Origin: Solicola gregarius
Lineage (GTDB): Bacteria; Actinomycetota; Actinomycetes; Propionibacteriales; Nocardioidaceae
Assembly (NCBI RefSeq): GCF_025790165.1
Contig: NZ_CP094970.1
Coordinates: 1,302,001 to 1,366,000 of the forward strand
Direction of reading: 5' to 3'
DNA: 64,000 nucleotides
The notes below the pieces were generated by a model. The model was given only the letters and a program-made list of their open reading frames with translations, ran no database searches and was not told where the DNA came from. The position numbers and the translations under genes are program-made. This document shows, piece by piece, positions 43,166 to 51,891 of this stretch (positions are counted from its first letter, which is position 1; each line of letters opens with the position of its first letter).

Positions 43166-43927
43166 ATGCTGGCGCAACAGCGATACGAGCGCATCCTCGA
43201 GCGGCTCCGCACCGACGGGCCGGTCGAGGTCGGCACCCTCGCGCGCCAGCTGCACGTCAGCGAGGCGACGGTCCGACGCGACCTGCGCCGGCTCGAAGAC
43301 CGCGAGCTCGTCACCCGCCTGCACGGTGGCGCGTCGCTGCCGACCGCGCAGGAGCCTCCGTTCGCGCATGTCGCGACGAGCCACGTGCCCGACAAGGACG
43401 CCGTCGCGCGGGAGGCTGCCGGGCTTGTCAACGACGGCGACGTGCTGCTGCTCGACATCGGTACGACCACGCACCGGCTGGCGGCCGCGCTGCGCGGACG
43501 TACGGTCACGATCATCACGTCGAGCCTGGCGGTGTACGAGGAGCTCGCCGGCGACTCGTCGGTCGAGCTGATCCTGCTCGGCGGTGTGGTGCGGCGCAAC
43601 TACCGGTCGATGGTGGGGTTTCTGACCGAGCAGGCGTTGCGGCAGGTTCGCGCCGGAGCCCTGTTCCTCGGCACCAGCGGCGTACGCCCCGACGGCACCG
43701 TCCTCGACACGACGGTCGTCGAGGTGCCCGTCAAGCAGGCGATGATCGCCGCGGCCGAGCGGGTCGTGCTGCTCGCCGACGGCAGCAAGTTCCCCGGCGG
43801 CGGCCTGGCCCGGGTGTGCGGCGCCGCCGAGGTTGACGACCTCGTCTCGACCGAGGACGCCGACCCCGACACGCTCACGACCTTCAGCGATTCCGGCACC
43901 GTCGTGCATCTGGCACCTACGTCCTGA
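43166..43927 (+). CDS. DeoR-family sugar-phosphate-responsive repressor
   Basis: A 253-residue repressor. The N-terminal helix-turn-helix is MLAQQRYERILERLRTDGPV...LARQLHVSEATVRRDLRRLE. The sugar-phosphate sensor domain has LLLDIGTTTHRLAAAL, ELILLGGVVRRNYRSMVG and ERVVLLADGSKF. The ATG at 43166 directly follows a -10 box. It is divergent from the PfkB-transport operon and 15 bp before the GH4 gene, so it probably represses both until a phosphorylated sugar binds. Confidence 0.92.
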   Translation: MLAQQRYERILERLRTDGPVEVGTLARQLHVSEATVRRDLRRLEDRELVTRLHGGASLPTAQEPPFAHVATSHVPDKDAVAREAAGLVNDGDVLLLDIGTTTHRLAAALRGRTVTIITSSLAVYEELAGDSSVELILLGGVVRRNYRSMVGFLTEQALRQVRAGALFLGTSGVRPDGTVLDTTVVEVPVKQAMIAAAERVVLLADGSKFPGGGLARVCGAAEVDDLVSTEDADPDTLTTFSDSGTVVHLAPTS

Positions 43928-43942
43928 CCCAGAAGGAGCTCC

Positions 43943-45280
43943 ATGAAACTGACCGTGCTCGGCGGCGGAGGATTCCGCGTGCCGCTCGTCTACCGAGCGC
44001 TGCTCGGCGACGACAGCGCCGTCACCGACCTCGTGCTGTACGACGTCGACCGCGCCCGGCTCGACGCGATCGCGGCGGTGCTCCAGCAGGTGCAGCGCGC
44101 GGACGGGCGGCCGGGACCGAACGTCTCGCTGTCGACCGACCTCGCCGAGGCCGTCGGCGGGGCCGACTTCGTGTTCTCCGCGATCCGAGTCGGGGGGCTA
44201 GTCGGACGAGTGTGCGACGAGCGGATCGCCTTGGCGAACGGCGTTCTCGGGCAGGAGACCACCGGCGCCGGCGGAGTCTGCTACGGACTCCGTACGGTGC
44301 CGGTGGCTCTCGAGGTCGCGGAGACGGTGGCCGAGCACGCGCCCGGCGCGTACGTCATCAACTTCACCAACCCGGCGGGCATGGTCACCGAGGCGATGTC
44401 GCGGGTGCTCGGCGACCGGGTGATCGGCATCTGCGACTCGCCCGTCGGGATGTTCAAGCGGGTCGCTCGAGCCCTCGACATCGGGTTCGGCGACGCGACG
44501 TTCGAGTACGCCGGGCTCAACCACCTCGGCTGGTTGCGTCGGGTGGTCGTCGACGGCGAGGACCGACTGCCCGGTCTGCTGGCCGATCGAGACCGGCTCA
44601 TCGGCATCGAGGAGGGTCGGTTGTTCGGGCCCGAGTGGCTCGAGACGCTCGGTGCAGTGCCGAACGAGTACCTCTGGTACTGGTACTACAACGCCGACGC
44701 GATCGCCGCGATCGAGGCGGCGGAGCAGACTCGCGGCGAGTACCTCGTCGCACAGCAGGCCGGCTTCTATGCGTCGCTCGGCGACACTGACCCGTTTGGC
44801 GCGTGGGACCGCACGCGGCGCGCCCGTGAGGAGTCGTACATGGCCGACAGCCGCGACTCGTCCGGTGCCGGTGAGCGCGACGAGGAGGACCTCGACGGCG
44901 GGGGGTACGACAAGGTCGCGCTCGATCTGATGCACGCGATCGCGCACAACCGGCCCGCGCGGCTCGTGCTCAACGTCGCGAACTCCGGCACCCTCCCCGG
45001 ACTCGACTCCGAGGCGGTCGTCGAGGTGCCGTGTGTCGTCGACTCGGCCGGGCCGCGGCCGTTGCCCGCCGAGCCGCTGGCCGCGTACCAGCAGGGCGTC
45101 GTCACGTCGGTGAAGGACGTCGAGCGTACGACGATCGAGGCCGCCTCAGCGGGTTCGATGCGCCTGGCAGTACGCGCGCTCGCGCTGCATCCGCTTGTCG
45201 ACTCGGTGACGCGTGCGCGGTCGATCCTGGATGAGCAGGTAGCGCAGGTTCCCGCGCTGGCGCGCGTACTCCGGACCTGA
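43943..45280 (+). CDS. Glycoside hydrolase family 4 (6-phospho-beta-glucosidase-like)
   Basis: A 445-residue NAD- and metal-dependent glycosidase. The N-terminal Rossmann motif is KLTVLGGGGFRVPLVYRALL; further motifs are INFTNPAGMVTEAMSRVLG, the metal Cys in VIGICDSPVGMFKRVA, the His in GLNHLGWLRRV, and NEYLWYWYYNADA. ATG with AAGGAGCTCC upstream, co-transcribed with deoR. GH4 enzymes act on 6-phosphoglycosides or on unphosphorylated glycosides; with no PTS here, a substrate phosphorylated by the PfkB kinase is the simplest guess. Confidence 0.9.
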   Translation: MKLTVLGGGGFRVPLVYRALLGDDSAVTDLVLYDVDRARLDAIAAVLQQVQRADGRPGPNVSLSTDLAEAVGGADFVFSAIRVGGLVGRVCDERIALANGVLGQETTGAGGVCYGLRTVPVALEVAETVAEHAPGAYVINFTNPAGMVTEAMSRVLGDRVIGICDSPVGMFKRVARALDIGFGDATFEYAGLNHLGWLRRVVVDGEDRLPGLLADRDRLIGIEEGRLFGPEWLETLGAVPNEYLWYWYYNADAIAAIEAAEQTRGEYLVAQQAGFYASLGDTDPFGAWDRTRRAREESYMADSRDSSGAGERDEEDLDGGGYDKVALDLMHAIAHNRPARLVLNVANSGTLPGLDSEAVVEVPCVVDSAGPRPLPAEPLAAYQQGVVTSVKDVERTTIEAASAGSMRLAVRALALHPLVDSVTRARSILDEQVAQVPALARVLRT

Positions 45281-45419
45281 TCGCTTCGGAGTTCGCGACG
45301 GATATCTCCCCGCTGTCGGTCGGTGGCAGCGAGATGGCAGCGATATGTCGGCGCCACAGCGCACGATCGGTCGGGTCGGCCAAGCGGTCGACAACGGATC
45401 GAACAGGGAGATGACATCG

Positions 45420-45614
45420 ATGCGATCACGACTCGCATATGCCGGAGTAGCCGTGGCGTCAGCCGTTGCCGCGGTTGCGTTCACCTCGCAGGCGGCTTCG
45501 GCGTCGGCCACGACAGGCTCGCCCGACGACGAGCACGACTGGGGCGTCATCGGGGCGTCCAGCGAGCACGACTGGACCGTCACCGGCGCCACCGGCGAGC
45601 ACGAGTGGACCTGA
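45420..45614 (+). CDS. Small secreted protein with EHDW tandem repeats
   Basis: A 64-residue precursor: signal peptide MRSRLAYAGVAVASAVAAVA, cleavage near QAASASA, then a mature part of about 33 residues built from three 11-residue repeats: DEHDWGVIGAS, SEHDWTVTGAT and GEHEWT. The repeat is also visible in DNA as a 33-base period. The ATG at 45420 is used with GGGAG nine bases upstream; an ATG at 45411 is possible. The mature peptide is very acidic. Function unknown; the next gene is another exported protein. Confidence 0.65.
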   Translation: MRSRLAYAGVAVASAVAAVAFTSQAASASATTGSPDDEHDWGVIGASSEHDWTVTGATGEHEWT

Positions 45615-45662
45615 CCGACGCCCGATCCGGGTGACACCGCACCAACGACCTCTGGGGGCAGC

Positions 45663-46259
45663 GTGAGAAAGACAGTCAGGGCCATCACCATCTCGACGGC
45701 GCTCTTCGGCGGGCTGTTCGGCGTGTCCGCGGCCGCAGACGATGCCAAAGTCGTCGTACAACGCGACCGTACGGGCGACGTACGCACGAAGTCGCCGACG
45801 AAGGCGGAGGAACACTCACCGCGCTTCGTCAAGCAGTCGGTCGACCTGAAGCGCGTTCGCTACCAGGTCGACCGGGCCGCGCCCGTACCGAAGATCCGCG
45901 TCACATACGAGGCACGCAACGTGCTTCGCGCCGACGTCGTCCGCAATCAGGAGTTCCGGACCCACCTCGCCGATGAGGATCGATACTCGTTCGCGTGGTT
46001 CCATTCCAAGGACCACGGACCCGTCGAGGTCTGGCAGTACGACCGTGGCGGGCTGTTCGAGGTCAAGTGCCCACGTGCCCGGGTGAAATTGCTGCCCGGC
46101 CCTCGCAAGAACCGAGTCGTACAAGTCGTCCCGGTTCGCTGCCTGGTCGCGACCGACGGCGCGTACCTCCGCTCGAGCGCACGCGTGCTGCCGTTCGACC
46201 CGAAGCGGTTCGTCTCCAGCGACAACGCGCCCGAGACCGGCCTGGTCAAGCTGCGCTGA
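45663..46259 (+). CDS. Secreted hypothetical protein
   Basis: A 198-residue exported protein. A GTG start (RKTVRAITISTALFGGLFGV) gives a signal peptide with cleavage near SAAADDA. The mature domain is rich in Lys, Arg and Val (VDLKRVRYQVDRAAPVPKIR, KCPRARVKLLPGPRKNRVVQ) with two Cys that may form a disulfide. The family is a recurrent actinobacterial type without known function. It lies 48 bp after the EHDW protein and may share its transcript. Confidence 0.7.
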   Translation: MRKTVRAITISTALFGGLFGVSAAADDAKVVVQRDRTGDVRTKSPTKAEEHSPRFVKQSVDLKRVRYQVDRAAPVPKIRVTYEARNVLRADVVRNQEFRTHLADEDRYSFAWFHSKDHGPVEVWQYDRGGLFEVKCPRARVKLLPGPRKNRVVQVVPVRCLVATDGAYLRSSARVLPFDPKRFVSSDNAPETGLVKLR

Positions 46260-46265
46260 TTCCGC

Positions 46266-47393
46266 TCAGTCGTGGTGGATGCGGCCGCCGAGCTCGCTCA
46301 ATCGCTCGCCGCGGCCGCCCCACCGCGACGCGATGATCTCGGCGGCGATCGACACCGCGGTCTCCTCGGGCGTACGCGCGCCGAGGTCGAGCCCCACCGG
46401 GCTCGACAGCCGCGACAGCTCCTCGTCGCTCAGGCCGGCCTCGCGCAGGCGTACGAGCCGGTCGTCGTGGGTACGCCGCGATCCCATCGCGCCGATGAAC
46501 GACGGCCGGTGCGGAGGCTCCATCCGCAGGGCGACCTCGAGCAGCGGTACGTCGAACTTGGGGTCGTGGGTGAGCACCGCGAGGACCGTACGCTCGTCGA
46601 CCGCGTCGGCCTCGATCTGCTGCTTGAGATAGCGATGCGGCCAGTCGACGACGACCTCGTCGGCGTGCGCGAAACGTTGGGACGTCGCGAACACCGGCCG
46701 TGCGTCGCAGACCGTCACGTGGTAGCCGAGGAACGAACCCTGCCGCGCGACCGCGGCCGCGAAGTCGATGGCACCGAACACCAGCATCCGGGGCTTCGGG
46801 GCGAACGACGCAGCGAACACGCGCATGCCCTCGCCGCGACGCTGGCCCTCCGGACCGTAGGTGATCATCGCGCTGCTTCCGGCCGCCAGCAGCCCGCGTA
46901 CGTCGTCGGCGACCGCGTGGTCGGCGCGCTCCAGGCCGAGCGTGCCGCCGGTCGAGTCCGGCCGTACGATCAGCCGCCGACCGACCCAGTCGGAGTCTGG
47001 GTGCTCGACGACGGTCGCGACCGCGACCGGCCGCCCGGCACCGATGTCGTCGGCGACGGCGCCGAGCTTGGGGAACGTCTGCTGCGAAACGGGTTCGACG
47101 AACACGTCGAGGATGCCGCCACAGGTGAGTCCGACCTCGAACGCGTCGTCGTCGCTGACGCCGTAGCGCTGCAGCACCGGCTCGGCCTTCTCGACGACCT
47201 CTTGCGACAGGTCGTACACCGCACCCTCGACGCAGCCGCCGGATACCGATCCGACCGCTCTGCCGTCGGGGAGGACGAGCATCGAGGCGCCCGCGGGCCG
47301 CGGCGCCGACCGGAAGGTCTGAACCACGGTGCCCATGCCGATCGTCCCGCCGTCGCGCCAGGCGGCCAGGAGTTCGGGGAGTACGTCACGCAC
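46266..47393 (-). CDS. XdhC/CoxI-family molybdenum-enzyme maturation protein
   Basis: A 375-residue protein of the XdhC/CoxI family, which binds or sulfurates the molybdenum cofactor before its insertion. The N-terminal motif is GSVSGGCVEGAVYDLS; a Rossmann domain follows (PRMLVFGAIDFAAAVA), then GAMGSRRTHDDRLVRLREAG and GLDLGARTPEETAVSIAAEI. GTG start. It is last in the minus-strand group coxD-coxE-xdhC, 13 kb from the structural cox genes. Confidence 0.92.
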   Translation of the reverse strand: MRDVLPELLAAWRDGGTIGMGTVVQTFRSAPRPAGASMLVLPDGRAVGSVSGGCVEGAVYDLSQEVVEKAEPVLQRYGVSDDDAFEVGLTCGGILDVFVEPVSQQTFPKLGAVADDIGAGRPVAVATVVEHPDSDWVGRRLIVRPDSTGGTLGLERADHAVADDVRGLLAAGSSAMITYGPEGQRRGEGMRVFAASFAPKPRMLVFGAIDFAAAVARQGSFLGYHVTVCDARPVFATSQRFAHADEVVVDWPHRYLKQQIEADAVDERTVLAVLTHDPKFDVPLLEVALRMEPPHRPSFIGAMGSRRTHDDRLVRLREAGLSDEELSRLSSPVGLDLGARTPEETAVSIAAEIIASRWGGRGERLSELGGRIHHD

Positions 47394-47483
47394 GCTTCTA
47401 GCCTGCCACGTTCTTCCCGACGCGCCCCCTGGGCCGCACGATTCGGCCGCTGAATCGGCGAAAACGGGGCCGGAACGTGCGGC

Positions 47484-48584
47484 TCACGGGGCGGGAGCGG
47501 CGACGACGGCCAGCAGCTCGCCGAACGTACGCATCGAGTGGCCCGCGACGAGCGCGTCGACGTACGGAAGCACCGCCGCAATGCCGCCCTGCACCGGCTC
47601 GTACCCGACCTTGCCGCGGTGCGGGTTGGCCCAGACGAGCCGGTACGTGAGGCGCGACAGCCGCTCGACCTGCTGGCCCAGCAGCACCGGGTCGCCGCGC
47701 TCCCAGCCGTCACTGCACACGACAACGACGGCACTGCGCGCCATGCCCCGCTGGCCCCACCGGTCGACGAACGCCCGGAGTACCTCACCGAGGCGCGTGC
47801 CACCGGACCAGTCCGGCACCACGCTCCCCGCGGTGGTGAGCGCCAGCTCCGGATCGCGCAGGCGTAGGGCCGGCGTGACCCTGGTCAGCCGGGTGCCGAG
47901 CGTGAACACCTCGGTCGTACGGGGCGCCGCCGTCACGGCACGATGCGCGAGGCGGAGCAGGCTGTCGGCGTACGGCTCCATCGATCCGGACACGTCGATC
48001 AGCCAGACGGTACGCCGCTCTCGTACGCGCCGACGCCGGTAACGGAGCGGCCCCGGCTCGCCCGCCCTGCGCAGCTGATCGCGCACCGTGCGGGCAGGAT
48101 CGATCTCCCCGCGCCGGCTGTGCCGTCGTCGCGGACTGCGCCGGGTCGGCGGATGCGGCTCCAGCCGGGCGAACATCCGGTTGAGCAGGGTTCGCTCGGC
48201 CGGCGGCAGATCGGCGACATCGCGGTTGCGCAGTACCTCCTCGGCGCTGGCGACGACCGAGAGGTTGTGCGAATCGCCGTCACCCTCGGCGTCGGCCGAC
48301 GACAGGTCTGCCTGCGGCACCGAACGCGACTCCGTGCGCCGCTTGTCGCGCAGGGTCGGCGGCTCGGCGCTGAACCACGTCTCGAACGTCGCGTCGTACG
48401 CCGCGAAGTCGTCGGGCGTCGAGCACAGCGTCGCGCGCCCTGCCCAGTACGACGCCGCGCGGTCGTCGGCCCCGGCGCGCGAGACCGCCTCGAGGTAGGT
48501 CTGGGTGCGGTCGGGCGTGACGGAGACCCCGGCCGCCGCGACCGCGCGCGCGAAGCCGGCGAAGACCTCGTCGGCGTCGCTCAT
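47484..48584 (-). CDS. coxE: CoxE-like von Willebrand factor A protein
   Basis: A 366-residue VWA protein. The metal-ion-dependent adhesion site is WLIDVSGSMEPYADSLLR near residue 195, with VVVCSDGWERGDP later. An Arg/His/Pro-rich middle (RRSPRRRHSRRGEIDPARTV) precedes it. The ATG at 48582-48584 is preferred over a GTG 15 bases upstream. It works with the MoxR ATPase encoded just upstream; in the CODH system, CoxD and CoxE assemble the active site. Confidence 0.88.
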   Translation of the reverse strand: MSDADEVFAGFARAVAAAGVSVTPDRTQTYLEAVSRAGADDRAASYWAGRATLCSTPDDFAAYDATFETWFSAEPPTLRDKRRTESRSVPQADLSSADAEGDGDSHNLSVVASAEEVLRNRDVADLPPAERTLLNRMFARLEPHPPTRRSPRRRHSRRGEIDPARTVRDQLRRAGEPGPLRYRRRRVRERRTVWLIDVSGSMEPYADSLLRLAHRAVTAAPRTTEVFTLGTRLTRVTPALRLRDPELALTTAGSVVPDWSGGTRLGEVLRAFVDRWGQRGMARSAVVVVCSDGWERGDPVLLGQQVERLSRLTYRLVWANPHRGKVGYEPVQGGIAAVLPYVDALVAGHSMRTFGELLAVVAAPAP

Positions 48585-48615
48585 GTGTTCAACGACCACG
48601 GCGTCGCCGGGGAGT

Positions 48616-49503
48616 TCATGTGCGTAGCAACCGATCGAGCGACTCTCGTACCCGGTCGATGTCCTCGCGGTACTTGCAGACCGCGCCGATCGTCGCCGCG
48701 GCCGTCTCGAGGTCGAGTTCCTGACGACCGAGCTGGCGCAGTGCCCGTGCCCAGTCGAGTGTCTCGGCGACGCCGGGCGGCTTCAGCATCTCGTCGGTCG
48801 CACGCAGCTGCTGCACCGCGGTCGCGACCTGCTCGGCGAGCAGCTTGGGTACGTCGGGGATGCGCGCGCGTACGATCTCGATCTCGCGGGCCAGCCCGGG
48901 ATGGTCGATCCAGTGGTAGAGGCAGCGCCGCTTGAGCGCGTCGTGCAGCTCGCGGGTGCGGTTGGACGTGAGCACCACGATCGGTGGTTCCGCGGCGCGT
49001 ACCGTGCCGAGCTCGGGGATCGTCACCTGGTTGGTCGACAGCACCTCGAGCAGGAACGCCTCGAACTCGTCGTCGGCGCGATCGATCTCGTCGATCAGCA
49101 GGATCGCCGGGCTCTCCTGCAGCGCCCTCAGGATCGGCCGGGCGAGCAGGAACCGGTCGTCGAACAGCGACTGCTCGACCGCGGCAGCGTCGAGGTCACC
49201 GCGCGAGGTCGCCTCGACCGTACGCAGGTGCAGGATCTGGCGGGTGAAGTCCCAGTCGTACAACGCCTGGGTGGCGTCGATGCCCTCGTAGCACTGCAGT
49301 CGTACGAGCGGCAGCGCGAGTGCCTCGGCGAGTGCCTCGGCGAGCGCGGTCTTGCCCGTACCCGGCTCGCCCTCCAGCAGGATCGGACGCTGCATGGAGA
49401 GAGCGAGGTACGTGACGGTCGCGAGCCCCTCGTCTGGCAGGTAATCGACCGAGCGGAGCCGCTCCGCGAGCGTACCGGGGGAAGAGGGCAAATGATCCGA
49501 CAC
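48616..49503 (-). CDS. coxD: CoxD-like MoxR-family AAA+ ATPase
   Basis: A 295-residue AAA+ protein. Walker A is LEGEPGTGKTALAEALAEAL, Walker B is PAILLIDEIDRADDEFEAFL, and sensor 1 is IVVLTSNRTRELHDALKRRC. GTG start. The next gene encodes the VWA partner, the classic MoxR-VWA pair. In carboxydotrophs CoxD is needed for maturation of the metal site of CoxL. Confidence 0.92.
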   Translation of the reverse strand: MSDHLPSSPGTLAERLRSVDYLPDEGLATVTYLALSMQRPILLEGEPGTGKTALAEALAEALALPLVRLQCYEGIDATQALYDWDFTRQILHLRTVEATSRGDLDAAAVEQSLFDDRFLLARPILRALQESPAILLIDEIDRADDEFEAFLLEVLSTNQVTIPELGTVRAAEPPIVVLTSNRTRELHDALKRRCLYHWIDHPGLAREIEIVRARIPDVPKLLAEQVATAVQQLRATDEMLKPPGVAETLDWARALRQLGRQELDLETAAATIGAVCKYREDIDRVRESLDRLLRT

Positions 49504-49622
49504 ATCCCCACCCTAATCCCCGTCCGAAACCGCCCTACGGGCGACGGGGAGACCCGCGTTCAGGTACCGTTCACCGTTGACCTGGCCGAATTTCGTTCGA
49601 CCGACGACGCGAGGAGACAACA

Positions 49623-50021
49623 GTGGCCGACCGTACGGTCATCACGTTTGGCACCTACGACGTGTTTCACGTCGGCCACGTACGGCTACTCGAGCGCGCG
49701 CGAGCGCTCGGCGACCGGCTGGTCGTCGGAGTGTCGTCGGACGCGCTGAACATCAGCAAGAAGGGTCGCCCGCCGGTGTACTCCCAGGACGAGCGGATGG
49801 AAATCGTCGCCAGCCTGCGCGCCGTCGACGACGTGTTCGTCGAGGAGAGCCTCGAGCTCAAGCGCGAGTACATCGTCGAGCACAAGGCCGACATCCTCAC
49901 GATGGGCGACGACTGGAAGGGCCGCTTCGACGAGATGGCCGACATCTGCGAGGTCGTCTACTTCCCGCGCACGCCGTCGGTCTCGACCACGGCGCTGATC
50001 GAGCACATCGCCAACCGCTGA
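49623..50021 (+). CDS. Cytidylyltransferase (TagD-like)
   Basis: A 132-residue nucleotidyltransferase. The HxGH motif is GTYDVFHVGHVRLLERARAL; the second is RTPSVSTTALIE. This length and wording match glycerol-3-phosphate cytidylyltransferases that make CDP-glycerol for wall teichoic acid. GTG start, with GAGGAGAC upstream. It stands alone between coxD and mocA genes and has no obvious functional link to them. Confidence 0.88.
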   Translation: MADRTVITFGTYDVFHVGHVRLLERARALGDRLVVGVSSDALNISKKGRPPVYSQDERMEIVASLRAVDDVFVEESLELKREYIVEHKADILTMGDDWKGRFDEMADICEVVYFPRTPSVSTTALIEHIANR

Positions 50022-50029
50022 GAGCCCTC

Positions 50030-50590
50030 TCAGCGGGAGTCGATGTCGATGCCGGTCGCGAGGTCGGAGCAGTCGATGGCCGCCACCTCGCGTCCGGCCA
50101 GGTAGTCGCGCGCGCCGCGGTCGCCCACCGCCGCGGCGATCGCACCATGCCAGTGGTCGCGACCGATCAGCACCGGGTGGCCCGGACGCCCGTCGTCGTA
50201 CGCCGCCCGCGCGAGCCCGTCGTGCACGGCGACCCGGACGAGCCGCCCGACGACGTCCGCCCCGACGTCCGGGAGGTCGACGAGGTGGACGACCACTGCG
50301 TCCGCCCGCGACCCGGTCGCGAGCGCACTGAGCCCTACCCGCAGCGACGCACCCATCCCCTCCGCCCAGGACGACGCGAACACCGTACGCACCGGCTCGT
50401 CGTGCAACACCCGACGTACGCGCTGGGCCGCCGCACCGACGACCACGACGACCTCGTCGCACCCGCCGTCGCGTAAGACCTGCGCCGACGACACCGCCCA
50501 CGGCACACCGTCGGCGCCCTCGACGAGGGCTTTCGGCCCGCCCATCCGAGTGCCTGCTCCGGCAGCGAGCAACAATCCGGCAACGCTCAT
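50030..50590 (-). CDS. MocA-like molybdenum cofactor cytidylyltransferase
   Basis: A 186-residue nucleotidyltransferase. The signature is LLLAAGAGTRMGGPKALVEG at the N-terminus, and HLVDLPDVGADVVGRLV carries the metal Asp. Proteins of this family make molybdopterin cytosine dinucleotide, the cofactor form used by CoxL-type hydroxylases, which explains its place near coxDE-xdhC. It could also act on another nucleotide-sugar. Confidence 0.85.
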   Translation of the reverse strand: MSVAGLLLAAGAGTRMGGPKALVEGADGVPWAVSSAQVLRDGGCDEVVVVVGAAAQRVRRVLHDEPVRTVFASSWAEGMGASLRVGLSALATGSRADAVVVHLVDLPDVGADVVGRLVRVAVHDGLARAAYDDGRPGHPVLIGRDHWHGAIAAAVGDRGARDYLAGREVAAIDCSDLATGIDIDSR

Positions 50591-50622
50591 CTTCCGCGTC
50601 CTATCCGCCCCCGATGGGGTGG

Positions 50623-51708
50623 TCAGTCGGGTACGGCCGCGCGTAGCACGCGGAGGACATTTCCATGCGCCAGCAGCGCGAGCTCCGATTCGGACCAGCC
50701 TCGTTCGGCCAGCCTGGCAAGAAGATTGGGGTAGCAGCCGACGTCCTCGAGGCCGCGAGTGAGGAACGTCGTGCCGTCGAAGTCACCGCCGAGTCCGACG
50801 TGCTCGACGCCGGCGACCTCGCGTACGTGCTCGATGTGCGCGACGACGTCGTCGAGTGTCGACGTGGGCGGCGGATCGGTCTTGGCCCGAGCCACCATGA
50901 CCGGGTCGAGATCGGCGAAGCTGCGCGGGTCGAGTCCCCGCTCCGCTGCGATCTCAAGGCACTCCTGGTACCACCTCGCGGCACCCGGGCTGGTGAACAT
51001 CGGCACGAACGTCAGCATGCAGACACCGCCGTTCGACGGGAGCTCCGCCAACACGTCGTCGGGCACGTTACGCGTGACGTCGCAGACCGTACGGGCGTTG
51101 GAGTGGCTGAAGACCACCGGCGACGACGTGACCTCGAGGGCGTCCCGCATGACGTCGGCGCTCACGTGGGAGAGGTCGACGAGCATGCCGATGCGGTTCA
51201 TCTCGCGTACGACCTCGCGGCCGAAGTCGTTGAGCCCGCCGAGCACTGCAGCGTCGGTCGCGGAGTCGGCCCACGGCACATTGTCATTGTGCGTGAGGGT
51301 CATGTACCGCACCCCGAGCGCGTGCATCGCCCGCAGCGTGCCCAGCGACTCGTTGATGCTGTGCCCGCCCTCCATGCCGAGGAGCGAGGCGATCCGGCCG
51401 TCGGCCATCGCCGCCTCAACCTCACCGGCGGTCCGCGCGAGTACGAGGTCGTCGTAGCGCTCGATCATCCGGCGTACGAAGTCGACCTGCTCGAGTGTCG
51501 CGGTCACGGCGGCGTCACCTGCGAGCTGCGACGGTACGAAGACCGACCAGAACTGCGCACCGACGCCACCCTTGCGGAGACGCGGCAGGTCGGTGTGGAG
51601 CTCCGGTCGCGGCAGCGCGATGTCGCCGCGATCGAGGTCGTACGCGTACAGGTCGCGATGCGCCCACGGCAGATCGTTGTGACCGTCGAAGATCTCAGGG
51701 CGAGGCAT
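50623..51708 (-). CDS. Membrane dipeptidase, M19 family
   Basis: A 361-residue zinc dipeptidase. Metal ligands are in [18 protein letters not shown] at the N-terminus, [34 protein letters not shown] and [17 protein letters not shown]; the C-terminus has [16 protein letters not shown]. The ATG at 51706-51708 is preferred to an upstream GTG because the conserved domain begins there. No signal peptide is seen, so it may act inside the cell. It could hydrolyse dipeptides or D-amino-acid derivatives. Confidence 0.92.
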   Translation of the reverse strand: MPRPEIFDGHNDLPWAHRDLYAYDLDRGDIALPRPELHTDLPRLRKGGVGAQFWSVFVPSQLAGDAAVTATLEQVDFVRRMIERYDDLVLARTAGEVEAAMADGRIASLLGMEGGHSINESLGTLRAMHALGVRYMTLTHNDNVPWADSATDAAVLGGLNDFGREVVREMNRIGMLVDLSHVSADVMRDALEVTSSPVVFSHSNARTVCDVTRNVPDDVLAELPSNGGVCMLTFVPMFTSPGAARWYQECLEIAAERGLDPRSFADLDPVMVARAKTDPPPTSTLDDVVAHIEHVREVAGVEHVGLGGDFDGTTFLTRGLEDVGCYPNLLARLAERGWSESELALLAHGNVLRVLRAAVPD

Positions 51709-51891
51709 ACCCCGATCGTTACACAGCGTCACTACGGTGCGCTCGCCGGACGTCCGAGTACTGGTGGTTGCGGCCGTATACCAAAGTCACGGCGGTTTAG
51801 ACCAAACGCCGTACCACCGAGGCGTACACCCGGCGATCATTTGAGTACGAGGTCCGCGGCGGACGGCCGCATCGACGAGGGAGTCCCAGGC

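Noticed and set aside
42990-43909. N-terminal extension of the PfkB frame by about 300 codons
   Set aside because: The extension is antisense to deoR; GGAGG and the PfkB domain place the start at 42991.
47433-47483. Hairpin between xdhC-like and coxE genes
   Set aside because: Only the outer GCCGCACG pair is convincing; inner bases mismatch too often to call a terminator.
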